Assembly: GCA_947000775.1 (NCBI GenBank)
Contig: CAMQGK010000552.1
Span: forward strand, 2,216,501-2,280,500
Direction: 5' to 3'
From: Pterois miles
Taxonomy: Eukaryota > Chordata > Actinopteri > Perciformes > Scorpaenidae
Length of the DNA stretch: 64,000 nt
The stretch's first letter is position 1. Every line of letters begins with the position of its first letter. The notes under the pieces were generated by a model. It had not been told where the DNA came from and did not search any database. It saw only the letters and a program-made list of their open reading frames with translations. Below are positions 1 through 12,972 of the stretch, in pieces. The position numbers were made by a program, and so were the translations under genes.

Positions 1-94
1 AAAACAAAACATTAAAATGAATTGGAAATTACAGTTGAAATATTAACCTTTTAAATGCAATTGGACACATTCCAGAATAGGTCAGCACCATTGT

Positions 95-150
95 CATCGA
101 TACCTGATCCATCTTTTTGAGTCAGCAGTCCGGTATCAGTGCATCCCTAA
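95..150. repeat. hAT-type MITE, terminal fragment
   Basis: This holds GGTATCAGTGCATCCCTAA, the reverse complement of the terminus TTAGGGATGCACTGATACC. The same terminus bounds the elements at 30423-30905 and 25136-26809. Only one end is visible, and the rest may lie to the left or be lost. The assignment rests on similarity to those two copies and on recognition of a common fish family. Confidence 0.6.
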
Positions 151-777
151 TTTCTAGACACATTTTTTCTCAAACTTCTCAGACCAGTGCTGCTTGCTTT
201 CAAACCCACATCATGCAAAAAGATTTATACACTCTAGTAAACTCTCATTCACACCCTCATAAACATACACGCTTTAATTGAGCTTTGTACATGTCAGCCC
301 CCTACTACACCTCGTGCTGTAGTCAGTGCATCAGGGGATCCTCCTGTAGCCAGCCAGCCAGTTAGTTGACACTGATTGGCCGGCGAGGGCTGACTTGACC
401 CCAGTGGCCTGCCAGAATAAAGGATCATGTTGACCATCGGCCATCGAGGTAATAATGCCCACAGAGGATACTGGGAGACTGTCTGCAAGCAGCGTGCAGT
501 TCATGAGAAAAGACGGAGGGGGAGGAGGGGAGAAGTCAATAACCTCAGGCTGAGGACAGACAGGAACCTGTAGAAATGTGTTGTCCTTACTGCTGCCAAA
601 CATTTCTTTTTTTTCATTCTCAACACAGCATAAAGTTGTCTTAACAATGTCAAGTTTGGTGGAACTTTTTGAGAAAGTAGCAATTTAATTTCATTAATGG
701 CTAACACTTCATTCTGCTGGAGGAAGTTCAATTCAAGTGTCACACCCAGTTGATATAAACATGCAGATTCAAATTGC
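151..777. other. non-coding, nothing recognised
   Basis: No exon, RNA gene or clear repeat is seen. Short open frames on the minus strand (294-809) overlap one another in different frames and resemble no family I know. Confidence 0.5.
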
Positions 778-781
778 TTAA

Positions 782-1118
782 AGGTACAGTGTGTACGATT
801 TAGTAGCATCTAGTGGTGTACCCCTCCACTCACTCCTCGGTAACATGAGCCACCGAGTACTAACCATGATAACACTACTACGAAGTCGGACCTATCGTGG
901 CCTTCGGGTAACATAAAGACATGAAAATGTCTCTCTAGAGCCAAGCAACATGGCACACTCCAGGACCTGCTCCCTGTGTAGATATATAAAACTCTTTCTA
1001 AGCTAAAAAAAACATGCCGATTCATTGACTCAGGTGATTGTGCACTAATGAAAGCATGGTTATGGATATTATATTCCATTTCTGCAAATCAATCTTCAAA
1101 ATGTTACACACTGTTCCT
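782..1118. repeat. MITE with TTAA target duplication
   Basis: A 337-bp element starts AGGTACAGTGTGTACGA, and its other end reads AGGAACAGTGTGTAACA on the opposite strand. It is flanked by TTAA at 778-781 and 1119-1122. The body resembles the element at 17063-17770, including shared stretches about 'agagcca' and 'attccatttctgc'. The TTAA duplication suggests a piggyBac- or Kolobok-type transposase mobilised it; that class is inference. No coding capacity. Confidence 0.8.
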
Positions 1119-1122
1119 TTAA

Positions 1123-2240
1123 AGAAGCAGAGCACTTAACAGTAGCAGCAGTTTAAGAATGAAAGCATGAAAACATAGTGAGCCCACATTATGCCTTGTG
1201 GATAATGATATCTTATTGCATCTGCGCTTGGTAAGAATTACATGTTCTCATTCCATGCACTCTATGTGCATAGGGATTTGATCTCGGTATGCAGAACTTG
1301 CATAAATATTGTATTTTCAACACTCTTTTTTTTTTTTAAATAAACTTAAACTCTGGTATTTCTACAACTCTAACAAGCCACGTATAGTGCATTTGGGCAG
1401 AAGCTCTCCTACAGGAGCCGTAGTAATCGATCACACCCCTGTCGTGCATTCCAGCAATGATATTCATATCGTTATCTAGAAGGAGACTCTGTGCTCAGGG
1501 TAATGATGAGCTCCTCTGACCTTTCACTGGAGATAACCTTCCTTAGCTGCTCAGTGGAAGCTCCTTAGGGTGGACTCTCGGCCGCCCACAGCTGCAGACC
1601 TGAGAGAACTGGCTGAATATCGAGTTAGGCTACGGTGCAGCAGACATGGCCTCAAGATGCATAGAAACTCACACAAGCATGTGTACTATTACATGTACGA
1701 ACACAAAAATAATTCAAGTCGACATACAGTAAATTACAGAATAACTACAAACAAATGTACATTCGAGCATGGATACATCCCTCCGCATACATGAATCGTA
1801 ATAGAAACCATAAACTCGAGGATCTGTACATGCAGTACATGGGCGAATATCCAAACACGCATCGACCGCGCTCACGCACACACCCACACGTATCCACACC
1901 CACAGATTTGGACCAGGCTCATTAAAGATGTGAAGGAGAAAATGATAAAAAAAAAAAAAAAAAAAAAAAGCCAGGAGGGATTTCATGCAGATTCGCACTC
2001 CAGTGCTCTCAGGCAATCAGCAGCGAGCCTCTTCTTCGCCCGAGAACTGTCGTCCCGCGGTCACAAAGGGCAAGGAGAAAAGAGAGGGAGAGAGAGAAAC
2101 TCATCTCAGCGTTTGGCCAATTCCCCCACCTACCACTTGAGGAGGCAGTTCATTAAGTAGTCCCTTTCATTAATGTTTCCCTTTAATTTTCCCTCTTTCT
2201 CCTTTCCTCCCTCGCCCCCCTTTTTCTATCTACTTTAAAG
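1123..2240. other. non-coding; A-tract and pyrimidine tract
   Basis: Mostly unique sequence. An uninterrupted A-run lies at 1947-1969. From about 2161 to 2236 the + strand is strongly pyrimidine-rich, which could be the polypyrimidine tract for the candidate acceptor at 2239-2240. A moderately CpG-containing stretch lies near 2030-2065. Confidence 0.5.
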
Positions 2241-2331
2241 GTGCAAGTGAGCGAGTAAGAAGAAGAAGAAGAAGAAGTCGCTGGAGCAGCTGAAGATATG
2301 AAGCTAAAGAGGTTTTGAAAACAACCCAGTG
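2241..2331 (+). other. candidate non-coding (5' UTR) exon
   Basis: A 91-nt segment is bounded by an acceptor-like AG at 2239-2240, preceded by a long pyrimidine tract, and a near-consensus donor (CAGTG then GTAAGTAGG) at 2332. All three frames contain stops, so it would be untranslated. It includes an (AGA)n run. Nothing beyond splice-site appearance supports it, and chance matches of this quality occur in large genomes. Confidence 0.3.
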
Positions 2332-5300
2332 GTAAGTAGGCCCCTCATTTCTTATTTTTTTTTTAGTTTTGCACAGTGCACCGCCATGTTAGGGAAGTCA
2401 TTTTGTTCTCCAGAAGGAGTCTCACGCCCTCTACAATAACGGATTCTACATTGTGGGGCACAAATATGTTTTTTTTAATATTCCTCAGGTCTGTATCTAC
2501 TATCTATTGCTCCTTCCTTCCTTCCTGCCTTCCTTCTTCCAGCTTTTCATCTTTCTATCTGTGCCTTTGGATGCATATTTTTTTAGTAGTCATAGTGTGG
2601 CATAATCCTATGTGAACAAGATATTTTCTGTCCTTGTCCTTCTCATGTTTCACACCACTGCAGATGCACTTAATAATTGTATGAGCAACCAGTGGAAGAT
2701 ACAGAATGTGGCTAATGGTTGGGCCTGGAAAAATTTGGGGAACTGGCTGAATTTCTACAGTGAATAAAAGATAACCGAAAATATTAGGTTTTGGGTGTCC
2801 TCCCCAAAGAAAAATGCAATTTCACATCGTTAGTATTTTCTATGTAGCTTAGAGACAAAATTTGCTCACAGCCCTCATCAGCCAAAATATCACAGCCTTC
2901 ATCTGAACATTTAATTTTCATGAAAATGTTTGCCCTGTAAAATCGTTTTGGAAAACGTTTAAATAGTGTGTCATTATATAATCAAAGGAGTAGCATGGTG
3001 AGCACCAGCCCACTTAGAACACTGATCACATGCCGCCCTGTGTATTTAACTGTGTACTGTAATTGTATGTAGCCGTCAGTCTGACTGACCTGCCCACATC
3101 CAGTCCCATCCGTATATCCGCCTCAGAAAGCAGCCCTATACATCTATATCACAGAATTGATTTTGAAGTGACAATTCCCATTAAAACATGTAGCAGGCAA
3201 AGTCTTTTTATGTTAAAATACCTGTTTATCACAAAGTGGGGCTGTGACAGAGCATCTTATCTCCCCGCAATTGAGAAGCTGCAGATAACTCCTATTTTTC
3301 TCATAAATAATGCTTTGCTGTCACTAATAGAGTCTCACACAGTGCACAGGAAGCAATTAATCAACACAATAGAAGAAAAATACCCAGAGAAAGCTGGATA
3401 TATCAATAGATTCCTCTGCTTAATCACCAAAGTCACTTCATTGAATTCACACTGTACATCCTGTGTGCACCCGTGTCAGCGATTCTGGGTGAAAACGTTG
3501 ACAAAACAGTGTAAAAGTTCATTGAAGTTTGGTTGGAAAGCGCACTGCGGGACCAGTGTCCTTCCTAATTCCCTTCCTCATGATCACCATAACATGACAC
3601 ATCGTACACTGTCATCTTCTTCCACATATTTCCGTTCTCTCGGTGCTGAACTCATACGTCTGTATTGACAGCCGAGCTGAGGCGGAGAGAGAGCTATCAT
3701 TTACCTGTCACAGCAAGCTGCCACTGAGGAGCTCATCCTGTATCGCTGCACTTCTTTTATTCAACATGGTGGTTTTCAGACCTGGAAGTCATCAGTTTAG
3801 AAGTGTAACGTACCTCGTCGCCTGACTTTTTTCCAAGTTCATTCATATTCATATTCACGTTGGTGCATACATACCACTAAGTGCAGAATTCATTTTAGGT
3901 TCCCACACCGACTCTCTTTGCAATTGATTAATTATTTTTGCACTGTATGCAGCGGCGTTTGCAATCCTCGTGAGATTAGAAGCATCCAAGGCCTTCCTTA
4001 ATTGAAATCAACTCCTGCTTTTAATTCTACTTGTCTGGTATCATTTGTTTATTTATTTAACTTTCATTTTACTGGAATAGTCTCTATGACAGCACATTTA
4101 TTCAAGTCAACACAACCACAGTGAGGGGCAGAAACGGAAGGAGAAAGTAAAATAATTATAGCAACGTTAAAGCAAGAAGACTAATGAAAAAGTTATAGTC
4201 TGCCTGCTGATCATCGTCCATATACTTATACTCAATCTGGCACTCATCTCAATCACTCACAGGCTTGTCTCATACACTGTTCAATACCTACAAAACAAGA
4301 TGCACTGTAATTTGTGCATATCCCACATAATCAATTTGTGTGTAATTCACGTAATCTTGAACCAGGAAATATAGCGTAGGGAGGAGGTTGGGGTGGATGG
4401 ATGCGTCAAAAACACCTGACTTTCACCCAAGAGGAAATGAAATGTTAAGGAAAAATGACAAAAAAAAAAAACCAATAATCTGTTTTTCTAATGTAGATCA
4501 ATCTTGGAATGAAACCCCACAATTTCATGTGACATGTGTTCCCTGTATGTCCGTGTAGATTAATTTTACTCATCCTGATATTACACCATCAGGTCAAAGT
4601 GTAATCTTTCGAAATGGCGAAATGTCCTCATCTCTCCAGCTCCACTCCAGTGGATAGTTTAATTTCAATCTGAAATATCTAGTGTAGTTGACTCCATGGC
4701 CATTATATACACTGCACACCCCGTCCTCATTTCCATATCATAACTTGATTATTAGTGCTGCTGGCGGAGCGGTAGACATGCTGAAACTGTGGATGAGTGT
4801 GAGATAATGGGTGTCAGAGCAGATGCAGGCCCAGACATCCCCTCTCCATGTGTAGGGGGTGGGGGGGCTGCTTCTCGTCACCTCACCGCCGGAGGCCACT
4901 AGCCTGATAATATAACAGCTGTATTTGGCATATTGGGCTGCAATGATAGTGAGGCCTCGGTGACCTGCTTCATTTGACTTGGAGAGTTGAGATATAGCAC
5001 ATCTGGACCCCCCACTACGGGCTCAACAAGCTGGAAACTGAAGGAGCGCAGTGGTGGGTTTTACTGCCCTACTGTGAGTCATTTATACAAAAGAAAAGGA
5101 ATTTCAATCAATTTTTTAAAGATTTTAATTTCAAAAACTGCTCTCTGTAAACCATGTTCGATTGATATATTCATGATATATTCATCTGTATCCCTGTTTT
5201 TTGTCAGCTGTGTGCCTGCCTGCCGTAACGATACTCTGTCGCCTGGCGTAACGATAGTGAGTGTCCGAATGACACTTGTGTGTGGCGGCGGGGAGTGCAG

Positions 5301-6399
5301 GGTTGTCGGTAATGTTATAGCTGTGAACGTAGGTATAGCAGTGTGTACAGTTTATTTGTTGGTTAATAAATGCTACGAGGCTACAAGTCTTCCACTCCTC
5401 TCCGAGCCAAATTCCTGTATCCTGCAACTCTGACTCTGACTCTCTTAAGGTGGACCAGATTTTCCCCTTTATGTGACAAGCCTCTCCTCTGAGTTTTGCT
5501 CAGCTTTTGAATAATAATTAATATTTCTATTAACCGTTTAAGCATTAATCTGTTAAAGTTCTTAATGTCAATTTATGGTTAATTATTAACATCCCTGCTG
5601 GAGATTTTAAAAAAATGTTGATCAGCTTGTCATGACTTGTCCTGTAGAGATCAGGGAGCACTTATCCCAGCTCAAAATGCTAATTTTGTTGTTCCAGTGC
5701 AATGAAATCTGGTTTTGCTTCTGGATACTTTACCACCAACAATATAAACATAAGCACGTAATAATAATAAAAACTTAACAGTAGATAGACTGCACGTTGA
5801 GAAGCATATTAAAAGTGCATTCTATGCAATAACAAATAGCTTAGACATAAACAGATTTCATTAAAAAAGAAAAGAAAAAATCATCACACACACACAGGAA
5901 TAAGGACATTAAAAAGTCAGTCATGCCAGCAGTGGCATTACACCCACTCTGCACATTAAAGTAAGATTGGTGCCGTGCATTCTTGCATGCCGAACATATT
6001 GATGAGTCTAATCGCCTGCAGATAAAACACACAGCTCTGAAAAATGTGATTCTGACCAGAAGAAACCAGGAGAACTATTTTGTTGAACTGCTTCACGTCT
6101 TTTCCAGATTACCATTAAGCCTCCAGCGAGGATCTTCGGCGGTGCACTGATAAAAGGTCATCAGGTGTTAGGTTGCACTTGGCCAGCAAGTGGAATTTGC
6201 AAGTTTTATTTAGCCAACAACAAGATATCCACCTCTACAGGGGGACAAAATGTCTCTGACTATTGTGTGTTATGTTGTCTATCCCAACTAGTGCGAAGAG
6301 TGATTGTGACTGGTACTGAGGATGGCAATTTACATCAGTTTATTTTCTCACTGTCACTTTCAGTCTGATTGAGTTCATGTGGAAGTTTCTCCCCACTAG
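2332..6399. other. long non-coding stretch, possible conserved elements
   Basis: No gene is recognised. The longest open frame (3063-3668, +, 201 codons) has no domain, no signal and no splice context and is judged accidental. The sequence around 3160-3480 and 4550-4760 is AT-rich but not repetitive and contains many homeodomain-like TAAT cores. Such stretches in fish can be conserved enhancers, but that cannot be tested from one sequence. Confidence 0.4.
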
Positions 6400-6511
6400 T
6401 GGGGGTGTAAGAAAATCTAGAGTAGTGCTATGATGTTGGATGTCATGATTCTGATACTGAATATCAGTATCAATATAAATATTGAATCATTCTTGCTAAT
6501 ATACAGCCTTA
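6400..6511. repeat. short relic of a hAT MITE
   Basis: It begins GGGGGTGTAAGAAAAT and ends in TTGCTAATATACAGCCTTA. It matches the two termini and the 'gatgttggat' interior of the element at 17196-17554, with most of the middle deleted. No target duplication is clear. Confidence 0.55.
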
Positions 6512-9500
6512 TCCTGAGTGGGACGTGTGGATGCTTTCTTGGTTAAAAATTGCACAATTGACACAGGAATTTGGATATACAACATTTAGAAAAGAAACCC
6601 TTTATTCCAGCACACTCTCATTTCCAGAGTGTTAAATACCAAGGCTTTGTCACAGCCAACACACATACATGCCAACCCTCCAAATTTTCTCAGTAGTTTC
6701 CCGTTTTTCATCGTCCTCTCCTGGGATCAGCATTCTCCTGTATTTCTCCTGATTCATGACAAATTTTCACACTTTTCCTTTTCGTTATCTCAACCTGTTT
6801 CTGGAACTTAACAGTGTGTATAATCCCTTCTGTTTCCACCAGGACGACAATAGAGCCACGCCAACTGTTGTTTACTGGTGGAAGAGAGCAGCCTATGCTC
6901 GCAATACCGCACAGTATGAGCTCATGTTTAAGTTGTGCTCGCTATAGTGTACAGCGCCCAAAGTCGGTGAAAAGCCATTGTGGTGGGCGCAAGCCATTAC
7001 AAATAACAGCGTTCAGAGTGCAGTGGTGGCGTTGTCACGTTGTGCTTGAAAGGACCTTCAGTGAGTGAGAAAAAAAGAAATTAAAAAAAGAAAAATACTT
7101 GAGCAGGAATAAAGATAAATAGAATCGGATAAATAATATTTTATGCCAGAGATTCACATGCAAAGTTCACACCAGAGGGGCAAATTATTCAGTTTTCTTT
7201 CCTGGTAATTGCAGGTAAAATCAAAAATTTAACATAAAAATACTATTGCAGTATACTCATTATTTTTGCTATTTTCACTTTTTAGTCTCCAGAATGCAGG
7301 AAACAAGGTCTCCAGAAATTTTTATGGGGGAGGACCAGACGCCAGGGGGCGAGACACAGCGGCAGCATAAGACAAGCTGCAATGAGAACATGCTGTTTAT
7401 TCATCAGCCCACCAATATTTGTTCGTAGCTGGTCTGTCTGTGGTGTTTTTACCTTCTGAGATCTATTTCAGCCTGATGCCTACCTGTACAGTTGCTGCTG
7501 ATTCAGGAGCCTCCCTCTGCAGACAGGGTGGTGGCGGTGGGGGGGTCTCTGAGCATACCTGACTTGGCCAAATCCCTAAGGCCTTTGCACTTGAATGCAC
7601 AGTCAGTGGCAACCGTTGGCTGAGCTTTAAAGACAGTTTCTAAGGAAATAGGAGAGCAGCAGCTTTAAAGTGGCTCCTAGGATGTTAGCAGCACAATTAA
7701 ACAAAGCTCTGCTAATCTTTACAGCTGGCGTCAAGAGGCACTGTGTTCTCACGGAGCGCTGTTATTCGTAGCATGGCACCGGGAGTCTGACAGGCTGGAT
7801 AATGTGCCTCGCGTGCTGCCACCACCTTCTTCACAGCACTGCTCATGTACTGTACTAGCAACAACCCTAATACACATCATAAAGACAGAACAGCGATGAA
7901 TTAGCATTATTCAATTAAATACGCTCCACTTATTTGTAGTGGCATTTAAAGAAATGTAAATTGACCTCAAGTTTTGGAGGTAATGAATTTGATTATGCCA
8001 GCGCATGTAATTTCATGGCATTTGGGAATGAAAGATGTTTTGCTTTATTACGCTCCCCTCACAGTGATGGCGGAAAGCTAGGCAGCGTGGTGCATTTTAA
8101 AAGGTCCCCTGTCTGTTTTATGTCTTGACAGAATTTTCCATTTTGTTTCTTTGGAACTTGGAACACATCCAAGCTTAATTTATGTCATTACTTGTTCGGT
8201 GTAGCTCAGCCATCACTTCTGACAATCTGTTACAGGTTGGAGTTTGATGCTTACACTGCATTTCATGCCAGCTGCAGGGCTTTGGCTGACCCTGCAGACA
8301 CTCCAAACTTAACACTTAGCCCTCAAGTAGTTTGCAAACTCTCCTGCTGAAGTTTTGAGGAAGCTGATGGATGAAAGTAAACAACCTGCTGATGTGTCCT
8401 AATATGAAAGACTTGCATAGATATTTTTAGGGTGGGGTGGAGAGATGCTATCTTAGGTCTATTAATGTAGTCATTGCTATGCTGCCCCGGGCCGTAGGGC
8501 CTAATCCAGAGGAGTGAGAGTGAATGGGACTGTGGCTCGGGCTTGCCAGACCTACTTAGGTTCTGGTTGAGAGCACAGTGCTGTGTGGGCGAATCTATTC
8601 TGTCCTGGGCAGGGCACAGCATAAACATTGCCCAGGGAATGCAGGCAGGCAAGCAGGCAGGCATGCAGGCAGTCAAGCGGACAAGAGCAAAACTATAAGG
8701 ATGGTTGCCTTTAATTTCCTTTCCACTGACTCCCGTCGACTGTCCAGGGCCTCAGAGCAAGAGAGAGTAAAGAGAGTACAGAGTGTGTATGTGTGCGAAC
8801 ATTACCTGTAGAAGCTATCTTTTTTCCAGGGGCTTCACCGAACTATGTACCGCTGTCCACCCTCCTCTCTCACACGCACACACTCCATCACACTCTTCCA
8901 CGGCGAATCTGCCCCGATCCATCCAGTTGACGGCTGCGAAGCGATGACTCGTTCGCTCTCTCACCGTCTTTAAGTGATCTGTGTTTGCTCCATGGCACTC
9001 TGGCGCTCTGACCTTATGACCCTGTGTGTAAACAGAGCGCCGCCGCTCCCCCATCCACTACCCCGCCACCACCACCACCATCACCACCCCCCACCCTCCT
9101 GCTACCAAATAAGGAAGGCAGAGCCACTGAGAGCCAGCAAGTCGGTCAGCCAACCCACTGAGGAGGCCATTAGTGAGCCAGCAAGCCAGCGGAGGGGTTG
9201 GTAGAAAACCACCTCTGGCATCACTCATCACTCCTGGCCTCTCTTGGCTCACCCGCCTCTCCGCGGTGTAGAAATGCACACGCACGCTCTTACACCATGT
9301 GCACAAACACTTGCTGAAAGGCACACTCACAATCCGCGCACAGCACTGCACGCACAATGACCCGACAGCGTTAAAGGCACTCAAATGCACCCACATACAG
9401 TATACTGTACACTGTATACAAAGACACACATTGAAAGGCGCATGTGCTTGAACCGACGCACACGGTGAAGGGCACACATGCACACACAGCACATTAAAAA

Positions 9501-9971
9501 TCACTCAGAGGCACGCGCACTCACAAAAGACATATTCACAGGATGCTACGCGTACACAACATGTACACAGAGTAATGATATATTACTGCATAAAAACGCC
9601 CCACGCAGCATAAATTATACACTGGGGTGTTTTAGCCAAACAATCAAGGATGTGTTTTGGAACTTTGCTGAGAGATGGATTTATGTGGTGATATACCATT
9701 ACAGGTAGTTATCACCGAGTGAAAGTGCTTATTACCACACTAAAAACGGGACACCACAGAAAACACTGAGCATAACAAGGCTATAACATTTTTATAGGTC
9801 TGTTCATATAAATTTGATTTTTACATCAATGACAGTGATATTTGATGCCTTTTTTTGTTTACATTTATTCAGTTTCATCCCAAACACAGTAGGAATTGCT
9901 GTTTACACCAGTAGTCCTATCAAGGCTGTTATACTGTATCTAGACATAAAACAAAGACCAGTGAGCAACCT
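6512..9971. other. non-coding stretch
   Basis: No gene is recognised. The stretch 7620-8130 is non-repetitive, AT-rich and free of obvious mobile DNA, so it is a candidate conserved non-coding element. A short GGCA-type repeat lies at 8641-8672. CAC-rich low-complexity sequence at 9063-9095 and CA-rich sequence at 9260-9490 give spurious open frames on both strands. Confidence 0.4.
8641..8672. repeat. (GCAG/GGCA)n microsatellite
   Basis: An imperfect tetranucleotide tract of GCAGGCAG, AAGCAGGC and ATGCAGGC variants. Confidence 0.7.
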
Positions 9972-10566
9972 CTGAGTCTTAAAAGTGAAGCCAATGCCTT
10001 AAAGTTGTATTCTTTCTAATAGCCAGCAGGGGGCGACTCCTCTGGTTGCAAGAAAAAGATTGTATAGAAGTCTACGGGAAAATGAGCCTACTTCTCATTT
10101 CATTTACTGCCTTGGTAAAGATTGTAAATATGAGTTTATGGTCTCAATCACTAGTTTCAAGTCTTCTTCAATACAGCATGATTTTCATTTAGTAAATTAT
10201 GGTCCCATTTAGAGTCAAATAGACCATAGAGCAGGGTATTATTTAGTGTTTGGCTACCTTGTGATTGACAGGTTGCTACCACAGTGTTGTGCGGTCTGGG
10301 AGTTGGCCATGTTTCAAACTTTAACCCTTTCACTGTTTTATAGTCATGAAAGTTAATTGTAACAGTCTGGGCACTTAAAAATGTTTTACTCAGCATTTGG
10401 TTGTACTTATCTCCACCCTCTTGTGTCACTTCTGGTTGCAAACAAACAAGATGGCGACGACCAGAAACCAAGATTGCGACGGACAAATACCAAGGTTTCA
10501 AAACGGCAGTCCACAAACCAATAGGTGACGTCACATGACTCCTCATATACATTCTATGATACAGAC
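9972..10566. repeat. fish interspersed repeat (non-autonomous DNA element)
   Basis: It contains AGCCAGCAGGGGGCGACTCC near one end and 'acattctatgatacagacc' near the other. This arrangement is familiar from a common teleost family. A fragment of apparently the same family, with CAGCCACCAGGGGGCGATTG, occurs near 47560-47610. Boundaries are approximate, I could not define a target duplication, and superfamily is not assigned. Confidence 0.55.
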
Positions 10567-11277
10567 CAATGAAATTCTCTTTAAATATGTGTGCCACATT
10601 TAAGTAAACCGTACCCTGGGGTGCATTATTTTCATTACAGGAAAATCAAAAATATATATATTTTCTAAGAATCAAATGTGCTTACACATTTTACTTCTAC
10701 ATACAGCTGTAGTCATGGTGGAATATAACTATTTGATATACAATGTGTAATAAAGGCAAATAGTGGTCTAACCCTGCACATGATAGGCTACACACCAGTG
10801 GAGAACATATCAGACCTTCACTAGTTTACAACATTCCCAGTTAAACTAACTGTCCGCTCAGTCCAGTAATGCCAGCTGGGTAATTGAAATGCACTGCAGC
10901 AGCAGTCGGCGCCATATAAAACAACATTTGTCAGCTTAACAGTATTTACAGGACACACAGTTAAAGACAGTAATACAAAACACTCCCTCTGTCTGTTTTG
11001 TTTGTCTCCCTCTGTCCTCCTCTCTCTTTCTTCTGAACTTCTGTGGTTTATTTAGCTGCACTCTTTCACCTGCCTCCAAATGTCAGCTGAGTTCAACAGA
11101 GCTGGAGGGAAAACACTCTCTGAGAGCCCGTTAAAGGAGATGCAGGAAAATTGAAGAAGAAAGAGAGGCAGGAGTAAGTGAGAGTTTGGTAACAGAAAAG
11201 TCCTCCAAGAGGGTTATACTGGCTCTAATGCATTATACTACTAACAAATAGCACTCTATTATTTAAGCATTTATCTG
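10567..11277. other. non-coding, nothing recognised
   Basis: AT-rich sequence with a pyrimidine-rich patch at 10985-11040. No coding potential or repeat structure is recognised. Confidence 0.45.
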
Positions 11278-11719
11278 ATGTCTTCACAACAAAAACATCA
11301 CAAAAACAGGGATTCCAAGATGGCCACTGAGGACATGAGTGGTTTGTTGGGCTCCATTCAAATCCTCCTTATTTTAACACTGTCTTTATCATTACTTGGT
11401 GTCTTGACCCACACCTCTCAGCAAGCTTTCAACACTGCCCGGGGTGACTCTAAACAAAGAAGGAGCCTCCTGTTTGATCGTGGGAAAATTTGTACGCTGT
11501 CTCTCTGTTGTTTGCTACTATGGGTTCCTATTGGACACTGTTTACAACCTAAGGAGGACCCGGCTGCACCAACCCTAAAATGGCTAGTCACTCATAGTAT
11601 CTAACCACAGATATATTGGCCTATACTCCATCTTCTCACTAAAGGGACTGATTAAAAATGAGCAAACAAAAACAAAAACAGCTCCTCAATTCTCAGAACA
11701 GCAAGGCAAGCGGTGTGTG

Positions 11720-11825
11720 TCAAAACTTCTACTACTCCTTCTACTATTGGCTGGGGATATACATCTCAATCCCCGACCACCAGTGATCAAACAAACAGGC
11801 AGCTCCACCCCACAAGTGCCCATCT
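11720..11825 (+). pseudogene. LINE ORF2 N-terminal leader with degenerate 2A-like motif
   Basis: Read from 11720 this gives a leucine-rich run followed by AGDIHLNPRPP (motif core GDIHLNPRPP at 11753-11782) and a stop at 11825. Several animal non-LTR retrotransposons have a 2A-like ribosome-skipping or targeting peptide near the N-terminus of the EN/RT protein, of form DxExNPGP after a hydrophobic stretch. Here E is replaced by H and the second-last G by R, so skipping would not be expected. The match in form and position supports the reading; function in this copy is lost. Confidence 0.55.
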
Positions 11826-11830
11826 GACCG

Positions 11831-12073
11831 GTGGAGGATCTGATTCCCCTGTGCAGGCAGAGTAGATCTGCTATAGAGGTGACAGCATCACAAGCCGTGC
11901 TAGATGTGTTTGGAGAAAAGCTGCATTACCTATTCGCATTTGAGCCAGATCTAGGCTGGGGTTTGGTAGCATCCTCTGGTGACGGACACCCAGGGACACA
12001 TGGATCGAATTGCTCCTATGTAATCAAGTGCAACCTGACTGGGGAGTCTGTTCGATTTGTCACAAAAACTGTC
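11831..12073 (+). other. open segment of unknown origin inside the LINE
   Basis: An open frame of 96 codons (continuing to 12121) lies between the 2A-like leader and the reverse transcriptase. It contains a short Cys-rich stretch (GSNCSYVIKCNLTG). It does not resemble the apurinic-type endonuclease expected here. It may be a diverged LINE segment, an insertion or accidental. Confidence 0.3.
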
Positions 12074-12074
12074 A

Positions 12075-12972
12075 GATCCAAAAGCTGGGGCCAAATCGGA
12101 ACATGTCTCTTATTTTATTGAAAATGTAAAGCATTACTTGGATGGGGGTAATGTCATTGGGACAGTTTTTCTTGATCTAAAAGAGACGTTCGACACTGTC
12201 AACCATAGCATTATCCTGTCAAAATGATCTACATTCTTGTTCTCTAATGAAACAGTTGATTGGTTTGAATCTTATCTTAAAACAAGGGAGCAGTGTGGCA
12301 AAGTTTACCAAGAATTCATTCATCCCTCTTAACCAACAGAATGGGTACTCCCCAAGGTTCAATCCTTGGTCCCCTGCTTTTCAGTCTGACACCAGAGGCC
12401 AGCAGTCAGCTTTATGCAGATGACGCAGTTATATATTTATCAGCTAAGTTACCTAGCAAGACAGCAGAGATCCTAACTGCATACCTGGATGATGTCCATC
12501 AATGGCTGCAACAGAATCATCTTGTACTGAATTTGAAAAAGACAGCTTCTCTGTGTTTATTAGAAGACAGGGCTCACCTAAAAAAAATAAAATCAAGATA
12601 CAGAGGAAATAGTGAACTCAACTTTTTAGGAGTGGTGTTGGATCTGCAGCCGCAGTTTAGGACCAACCTTAATTATTTTAAATTAATCTGACATTACATA
12701 CCCAGGCAGGCAGCTCAGTTATTTATGCACTCTATGATTTTCTGTCTGTTTTCATATTTTATGACAGCGTGGGCTCAAGCACCAGCCTCTACAATCAAAC
12801 ATCTTACATCCTTATACAATCAGCCACTGAAAATAATGGACAAGAAGCCTGTCCAGTGGCTTCATTGTCACACACTAAAGTGACACAATCTACTCAGCTT
12901 TGAGAGCTTTACTCAAATTAGTCTTTAAATATGTTAATAGTCTTAATTTTGTTAATAGACTCTTTCCAGATA
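12075..12972 (+). pseudogene. LINE reverse transcriptase remnant
   Basis: The frame starting near 12075 gives SEHVSYFIENVKHYL and FLDLKETFDTVNHSIILSK, the RT palm block containing the first catalytic Asp, before a stop near 12224. Another frame (12293-12691) has GTPQGSILGPLLFS followed by QLYADDAVIYLSAK, the YADD catalytic box, and WLQQNHLVLNLKKT. The INDL segment normally between those boxes is deleted. The thumb follows near 12760-12890 (AWAQAPASTIKHLTSLYNQ). It polymerised cDNA on nicked target DNA in the parent element; this copy is inactive. Confidence 0.85.

Noticed and set aside
3063..3668. Longest open frame in the window (201 codons, +).
   Set aside because: No domain, no repeat, no matching splice context and ordinary AT-rich composition. 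A 200-codon accidental frame is plausible in 64 kb over six frames.
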